The notes under the pieces: model-generated
Told to the model about the DNA's origin: nothing
Seen by the model: only the letters and a program-made list of their open reading frames with translations
Databases searched by the model: none
Shown: in pieces, positions 5,901 to 9,423 of the stretch
Layout of the letters: each line of letters starts with the position of its first letter
How positions within the stretch are numbered: position 1 is the stretch's first letter
Source: Acidobacteriota bacterium
GTDB lineage: Bacteria; Acidobacteriota; Blastocatellia; Pyrinomonadales; Pyrinomonadaceae
Assembly: GCA_013813755.1 (NCBI GenBank)
Contig: JACCRD010000020.1
Span: forward strand, 1 to 9,423
Direction of reading: 5' to 3'
Length of the DNA stretch: 9,423 nucleotides
Made by a program: the position numbers and the translations under genes

Positions 5901-8522
5901 TTACCTCGCAACAAGTGCGGTTGATGCGGTGAATACTTGAACCGGTCCCAAATTAAGGTTCACTACTTTTATCAAATAAGTTCCGCTTTGCGTAACCGGC
6001 ATTTCGACTAATGCCGAACCGTTTGAAGCATCGCTAATTCCGAGAATTGAACCTGACGGGTCAACAACTACAAGCCGTATCGGAGCATTCGATTCGGCGA
6101 TAACCGAAAGAGCGGTTGCGCCTTGTTCAACATTTACGCTCTGTAACAATTCACTTCCCGCATTTACGGTATTTGTGCTACTGGTCGTTTTTCCGGGTCC
6201 TGAAAATGGAGTCGAATTTGTGCTGGCGCTTTCTAATATAAAGCCGTCAACATAAACCGAACCCATAATGTTCCTTAACTCAAGCATATGTGAACCTTTA
6301 GACAACCCGTCAAATTTCACATTATAACCGTATTCCGGCGCGCGCATCGTGCCTTGTGTTCCCTTAAAGTTGACGACTCCTTTTGAAACTCCGTCAAGCA
6401 CGACTTCAGCGCTTCCGCCCTTTGTACTCTTTGCGTAATTATAAGTGATGGAGCCTTTTTGACCGGTTACATCAAAACTTAAACGCGCAAAGTGTGTCGT
6501 GTCCGTACCGTTGTTGAGTCGGAAGTGTCCGGCACTCGCTTTTGCATCGTTGATCAGATGCCAGCCGTTTGAATAAGCAACACGCGAATCATCATCTTCA
6601 ATTTTTGTGGTTGTTACGGTTGTTACCGGGTCGTATGCACGGAACAAGCCGAGACCGCTCGATTGACGAATAATTAAAGCTCGACGCGCTCCGTCATTAT
6701 CAAATCGAGTATTAAATTGACCATCGCTGTTTTTGTCAACGCCTTGAATGCAACCATCTGTAATACAACCATCCGCCAAACCAGCGACAGCACGTCCCTG
6801 CTTGTCAACTTCCATATCATTGAAGTCAAGCAAGTTTCGAGTTCCTGTAGGACAAGTTGTGCCGTTTGTGCAGACAACGCCGCGCTGAACCGGATCGTTC
6901 GGTGTAGCATTGACTGTTACCCATGTTTTTCCGCCGTCGTATGTAGTTGAGATAAAACCATACCAAACAGCATTTACATAAGGTGATGTCTGATCAATTC
7001 CCGTTGCCGCAGAACCCGCCGTTGTTGTGCCAAGGAAAAAGAAGGCTGCACGGTCCGGGTCACCAGCGGTAACAGCCGGAAACACAGTATTATTGATGCC
7101 TTGATAGAAACCTACATTTACATCATTTTCAAATGTTTTGCCTCTGTCGTGCGAAACGGCAATGCGTGGTGTTCCGTTTCCGTTTGAATAACCGACATAA
7201 ATCGTACCGTCCGTGCTGATACCAACCGATGGGTCATTAACACCGCTTTTGCTTCCCGGAACTTTGCGAATATCCCACGTTACACCGTTATCTTCCGACA
7301 CGGCTACCGCTTGCTGTCCGCCGCAGTTCTTATTAGGAACATAGACTGTGCCGTCGGGAGCAACTTTGATATGTCCGTGGAGTCCGCCGCATTGCGTTAA
7401 ATTATACATCGGATATGCAAAGCCAAATGTTAAGCCACCATCATCACTGCGAGCGATTTCTGCTAAACCAATATCCTGCGAAGCATAATAAACGGCGTTC
7501 GGGTAAATTTTGCCGTCAACGCCAGGTCTTTGAACTGCCAGACCTTTAAGACTGCCGTCCGCATTTTTCGCATAAAGTCCGCCGCCGATTGTTTGGTGGT
7601 CAACACCGGAGTTGATACCAGCACCCTGGCTTGGCGTCCAGTTGTTGCCATCGTCATCAGTGAAAGACATTAAGCTGATTTTGGATGGAAGCAATTGCGA
7701 AACAAACGTTCTATTTGTTGCCGAATCAGTAAAAAGAAGCGGGTCAAAACTTGTAATAGAAGTATTTGGGGCTGATTTATTTTCCCATGTAGCGGTCGCA
7801 GGAGAAACAGCGTCGTTAAAAGTAACTCGCAATGTCTGCAAACTCGCAATAAACATTGCCTTTCCGGTTGCCCAGTTTAGTCCGATTGTCGGTTCACCGG
7901 CACGTTGTCCCAAAGTTGATGGCGGAACAAAATTATCATAAGTCGGTGCGGTTGCAGTAGAAACCGTCGGAGGCGTTGGCTCTGGACCCGCAGCAGCTTT
8001 GCTTTCAACCGTCGCAGCACCGCGATATTGGTCAGCAAGACCGGCAGCAGCCCAGTAATGTACGCGAACCGTATAAGTTCCGGTTCCGGTCGCGCTCGGG
8101 TCAATCTCTGCTACTTCGCTGCTGGATGTTCCTTGAGCAGATTTGGCAATTTCCGGTCCTGCTAACGAACCTTTGTGAATATACAAATCATAATCTGTTG
8201 CAATAGCCAACCAGCTTATTTGAACTTTGACAAGTTTGCCCGTCCAATCACCTTCGGAAACTGTCAATGTAAATGATTCGCAGGTTACATTCTCGACACA
8301 GGTCGCTTCACCTTCAGGTGTAGCGCCGCCCGGCGATGTACCGTTCCAGGTTACGGAAGAACCAACTGTCGGACTCACAGAGCCGGCAGCAGGACTTGCC
8401 GCATTAACCATTGTTACTGGTGTTAAAAAAGCTGCAACTATAAAAAGCGCGACAATAGCGCTCAATGAAAATAAACCAATTCGATTGTTTAATTTAGTGT
8501 TTTGTAATTTTCTCGTGTTCAT
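5901..8522 (-). CDS. Secreted multi-domain Asp-box (sialidase-fold beta-propeller) protein
   Basis: An 873-residue exported protein. The signal peptide spans about residues 1-42 (basic MNTRK, hydrophobic core, cleavage near MVNA-AS). A PPC-like beta domain is at about 70-175 (DYDLYIHKG, GTYTVRVHYW). A propeller at about 190-620 has five Asp-box-type motifs: DDDGNNW, SDDGGLTF, SEDNGVTW, SHDRGKTF and TYDGGKTW. Cys-rich loops (CTNGTTCPTG, DGCITDGC) follow. A jelly-roll-like domain is at about 640-755 and a final PPC-like domain at about 785-873 (GTYLIKVVNL). It resembles proteins annotated exo-alpha-sialidase or BNR-repeat; the catalytic Arg triad cannot be assigned by eye, so enzymatic activity is not claimed. 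The start was moved from the in-frame ATG at 8537 to the one at 8522 because GGAG lies 9 nt before it. The gene stands alone with its own promoter region and terminator. Confidence 0.9.
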   Translation of the reverse strand: MNTRKLQNTKLNNRIGLFSLSAIVALFIVAAFLTPVTMVNAASPAAGSVSPTVGSSVTWNGTSPGGATPEGEATCVENVTCESFTLTVSEGDWTGKLVKVQISWLAIATDYDLYIHKGSLAGPEIAKSAQGTSSSEVAEIDPSATGTGTYTVRVHYWAAAGLADQYRGAATVESKAAAGPEPTPPTVSTATAPTYDNFVPPSTLGQRAGEPTIGLNWATGKAMFIASLQTLRVTFNDAVSPATATWENKSAPNTSITSFDPLLFTDSATNRTFVSQLLPSKISLMSFTDDDGNNWTPSQGAGINSGVDHQTIGGGLYAKNADGSLKGLAVQRPGVDGKIYPNAVYYASQDIGLAEIARSDDGGLTFGFAYPMYNLTQCGGLHGHIKVAPDGTVYVPNKNCGGQQAVAVSEDNGVTWDIRKVPGSKSGVNDPSVGISTDGTIYVGYSNGNGTPRIAVSHDRGKTFENDVNVGFYQGINNTVFPAVTAGDPDRAAFFFLGTTTAGSAATGIDQTSPYVNAVWYGFISTTYDGGKTWVTVNATPNDPVQRGVVCTNGTTCPTGTRNLLDFNDMEVDKQGRAVAGLADGCITDGCIQGVDKNSDGQFNTRFDNDGARRALIIRQSSGLGLFRAYDPVTTVTTTKIEDDDSRVAYSNGWHLINDAKASAGHFRLNNGTDTTHFARLSFDVTGQKGSITYNYAKSTKGGSAEVVLDGVSKGVVNFKGTQGTMRAPEYGYNVKFDGLSKGSHMLELRNIMGSVYVDGFILESASTNSTPFSGPGKTTSSTNTVNAGSELLQSVNVEQGATALSVIAESNAPIRLVVVDPSGSILGISDASNGSALVEMPVTQSGTYLIKVVNLNLGPVQVFTASTALVAR

Positions 8523-8530
8523 CTCGTCTT
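8518..8530 (-). promoter_or_regulatory. Start-codon region complementary to the gene's own terminator loop
   Basis: On the minus strand AAGACGAGATGAA spans the spacer, the ATG at 8522 and the next two bases. It is the exact complement of the 13 nt at the loop of the terminator 2.7 kb downstream in the same transcript (5798-5810). Pairing would block initiation. The match is seen directly; a regulatory role is inferred. Confidence 0.5.
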
Positions 8531-8531
8531 T

Positions 8532-8535
8532 CTCC
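8532..8535 (-). promoter_or_regulatory. Shine-Dalgarno GGAG that fixes the start of the Asp-box protein
   Basis: GGAG sits 9 nt before the ATG at 8522 and overlaps the codons of the upstream in-frame ATG at 8537, which has no Shine-Dalgarno of its own (the preceding sequence is AAAATCAAATA). This makes 8522 the better start and gives a normal signal-peptide n-region. Confidence 0.7.
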
Positions 8536-8552
8536 ATTATTTGATTTTTTTA

Positions 8553-8580
8553 GTCAAAGTTTTCGCCGAAGAGCTTTGAC
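8553..8580 (-). promoter_or_regulatory. Inverted repeat in the leader of the Asp-box gene
   Basis: GTCAAAG (8553-8559) and CTTTGAC (8574-8580) are perfect 7-bp arms around 14 nt, about 30-58 nt upstream of the start. It could be an RNA hairpin in the leader or a dimeric protein-binding site. Confidence 0.4.
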
Positions 8581-8630
8581 CTTATTTGTTAAATCAAACA
8601 GTAAAAGTTTTATACCATTTGACGAGCTTA

Positions 8631-8667
8631 ACTATATTAATAGTCACTTGAGAAAAACTTGAGAAAA
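8631..8667 (-). promoter_or_regulatory. Candidate activator-dependent promoter: two 11-bp direct repeats before a -10 box
   Basis: On the minus strand TTTTCTCAAGT occurs twice, perfectly and back to back (8646-8656, 8657-8667), followed after 9 nt by TATAGT (8631-8636, one mismatch to TATAAT). There is no -35 box. Tandem 11-bp repeats one helical turn apart ending about 10 nt before a -10 is the layout of PhoB/OmpR-family sites. Transcription would start about 100 nt before the ATG. The layout is seen directly; the regulator is inferred and no regulator gene is in view. Confidence 0.45.
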
Positions 8668-8726
8668 TCTTGGAATTGGCAAATCAGCGAAATTCAGCAT
8701 TACTCAGAATTATTTCATAAAGTTAA

Positions 8727-8764
8727 TTACAATTATTACAATCAGTTACAAATTCTAGTTACAA
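8727..8764. repeat. Four TTACAA motifs in 38 bp of A/T-rich intergenic DNA
   Basis: TTACAA occurs at 8727, 8736, 8746 and 8759, the first three at 9-10 nt spacing. The stretch 8668-8849 has no supportable gene. The cluster may be a binding-site array or simply follow from A/T-rich composition. Confidence 0.25.
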
Positions 8765-8849
8765 GAATTGACTTTTTAATATTTATTACTCTTGAGTCGG
8801 CGTATATTTCCATTAAACTTTCGCTTTACAGAAGTATATTCTGGGAATT

Positions 8850-9213
8850 ATGAAAAACTTAGCCTTTCGGCTTGTCGCCGTGTTTTGTTTTTTGATAATG
8901 GTAAACGCATAAATTACGAATTGGACGACCGCTGAGGTATTAACGAACAGTCACATTCTTTCTTTTTACGTATACGCAAGGGGACGCGCTGTGGCTCAGC
9001 ACGAGCAGCGGCGGGCTAGACGGGCAATTTACCACCGTCACGAGTTGCAACGGACTTTACGACAATCTGGCGTTTCAAATTCTGGATGATGCAAACGGAA
9101 ATATATGGATGAACGGCAATAAAGGTATTTACCGCGGCAATTCGCAGGAATTAAACAATTTTGCCGACGGGAGTATTGGTTGTTATCGTAAGCTACAACC
9201 GAGAAAGAACTGA
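8850..9213 (+). pseudogene. Decayed two-component-type propeller sensor (Reg_prop repeats)
   Basis: Three blocks of one ancestral protein lie in different frames. ATG at 8850 opens a signal peptide (MKNLAFRLVAVFCFLIM, then VNA) that ends in a stop at 8910. From about 8916, NWTTAEVLTNSHILSFYVY matches the WTTxDGLP-N-S-ILS-Y opening of Reg_prop propeller repeats. At a GGGG run near 8980 the frame shifts, and DALWLSTSSGGL, NGLYDNLAFQILDD and GNIWMNGNKGIYR follow, matching the next repeats, then ELNNFADGSIG before the reading drifts into a stop at 9211. Relatives are periplasmic sensor regions of histidine kinases or diguanylate cyclases; no transmembrane or output domain remains. The propeller resemblance is from known repeat motifs; inactivation is seen directly as stops and frame changes. 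Confidence 0.75.
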
Positions 9214-9360
9214 GACCCAAGGCAGAGAAATAACAGTGAAAGAATAATCTATTCAATCAGATTGATTTTCATTTAGACATCTTTACTTTAAATGTGGAGA
9301 GCAGAAAAAAGCGGGTCTTCGGCACTTTTGGTGCATATTGTTGTCATTGACACAGACTTC

Positions 9361-9375
9361 TGTTCTTTGAAAATT
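9361..9375 (+). promoter_or_regulatory. boxA-like antitermination motif
   Basis: TGTTCTTTGAAAATT closely matches the boxA seen in rRNA leaders of many bacteria (TGTTCTTTGAAAACT type). boxA elements are also known in CRISPR leaders. It lies downstream of a TTGACA hexamer (9347-9352) and 10 nt before the candidate repeat, so an rRNA operon or a CRISPR array may begin just beyond the window. Confidence 0.4.
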
Positions 9376-9385
9376 AACTGGTTTA

Positions 9386-9420
9386 GTTTTCAAACCCGGT
9401 GTAATACTCTGGCTTTCAAC
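9386..9420 (+). CRISPR. Possible first CRISPR repeat, single copy at window edge
   Basis: A 35-nt sequence starts GTTTTCAAACCCGG and ends GGCTTTCAAC, with a partial inner palindrome. These ends resemble type I/III repeats (reverse complement GTTGAAAG to TTTGAAAAC). It follows a boxA-like motif. Only one copy fits in the window, no spacer can be seen and no cas gene is present, so this is a hint, not an identified array. Confidence 0.25.
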
Positions 9421-9423
9421 AGG

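Larger units (their letters stand above)
9214..9423. other. Gene-free right edge
   Basis: No convincing coding frame is visible. Besides a small imperfect stem (AATCA/TGATT near 9255) and a TTGACA hexamer at 9347-9352 whose partner -10 is poor, the notable content is a boxA-like motif and a possible single CRISPR-type repeat at the very end. Confidence 0.5.

Noticed and set aside
7612..7941. 109-codon plus-strand frame inside the Asp-box gene
   Set aside because: Antisense to the propeller; codon pattern and product give no sign of a real gene.
8227..8544. 105-codon plus-strand frame opposite the start of the exported protein
   Set aside because: It lies wholly antisense to a gene with clear signal peptide and domains, and its product has no recognisable features.
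8659..8853. 64-codon frame in the A/T-rich intergenic region
   Set aside because: No Shine-Dalgarno, biased toward Ile/Tyr/Ser as random A/T-rich DNA would be, and it overlaps the tandem 11-bp repeats.
9038..9256. 72-codon minus-strand frame at the right end
   Set aside because: It is antisense to the recognisable propeller repeats, which explain the coding-like character.

Overview
The window looks like a chromosomal stretch from a moderate-GC Gram-negative bacterium, most plausibly an acidobacterium of the Blastocatellia type. That guess rests on three things: the metH wording (the SFGYPACP activation motif and the HHPEAKYF tail shared with cyanobacteria and acidobacteria), a large secreted Asp-box protein, and a broken two-component-type propeller sensor. 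The taxonomic call is an inference from protein style, not a database result.

Layout. 1-2280 (+) is the 3' three-fifths or so of cobalamin-dependent methionine synthase metH, open at the left edge, with a heptamer-repeat patch in one interdomain linker. 2281-3972 is a visibly different segment. It carries an AT-rich cytoplasmic trypsin-like protease, a truncated DUF433 (VapB-antitoxin-like) remnant, and two small overlapping genes on the minus strand. It is bounded on the right by a second, diverged copy of the last 57 codons of metH (3973-4143), which lines up with the intact 3' end without an indel. This is what is expected if foreign DNA entered metH and brought its own metH 3' end, leaving the original end stranded. 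Beyond the scar come a SAM-dependent methyltransferase (4189-4818, +), a small acidic protein (4914-5183, +) and, convergently, a small lipoprotein (5193-5696, -).

5697-8849 is a self-contained unit on the minus strand: an 873-residue exported, multi-domain Asp-box (sialidase-fold) protein. Upstream it has two perfect tandem 11-bp repeats in front of a -10-like box, and downstream it has an 18-bp perfect terminator stem. The 12-nt loop of that terminator, plus one stem base, is exactly complementary over 13 nt to the start-codon region of the same mRNA. This is the most unusual signal in the window and suggests, without proving, 3'-end-to-start-codon control.

8850-9213 (+) is a decayed sensor-propeller gene: the signal peptide, a first repeat and a second repeat lie in different frames. 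The right edge (9214-9423) has no gene. It carries a boxA-like antitermination motif followed by a 35-nt sequence with the look of a CRISPR repeat, but only one copy is visible, so the array is unproven. The metH 3' end and the exported-protein locus are the two places where computation or experiment would pay off most.
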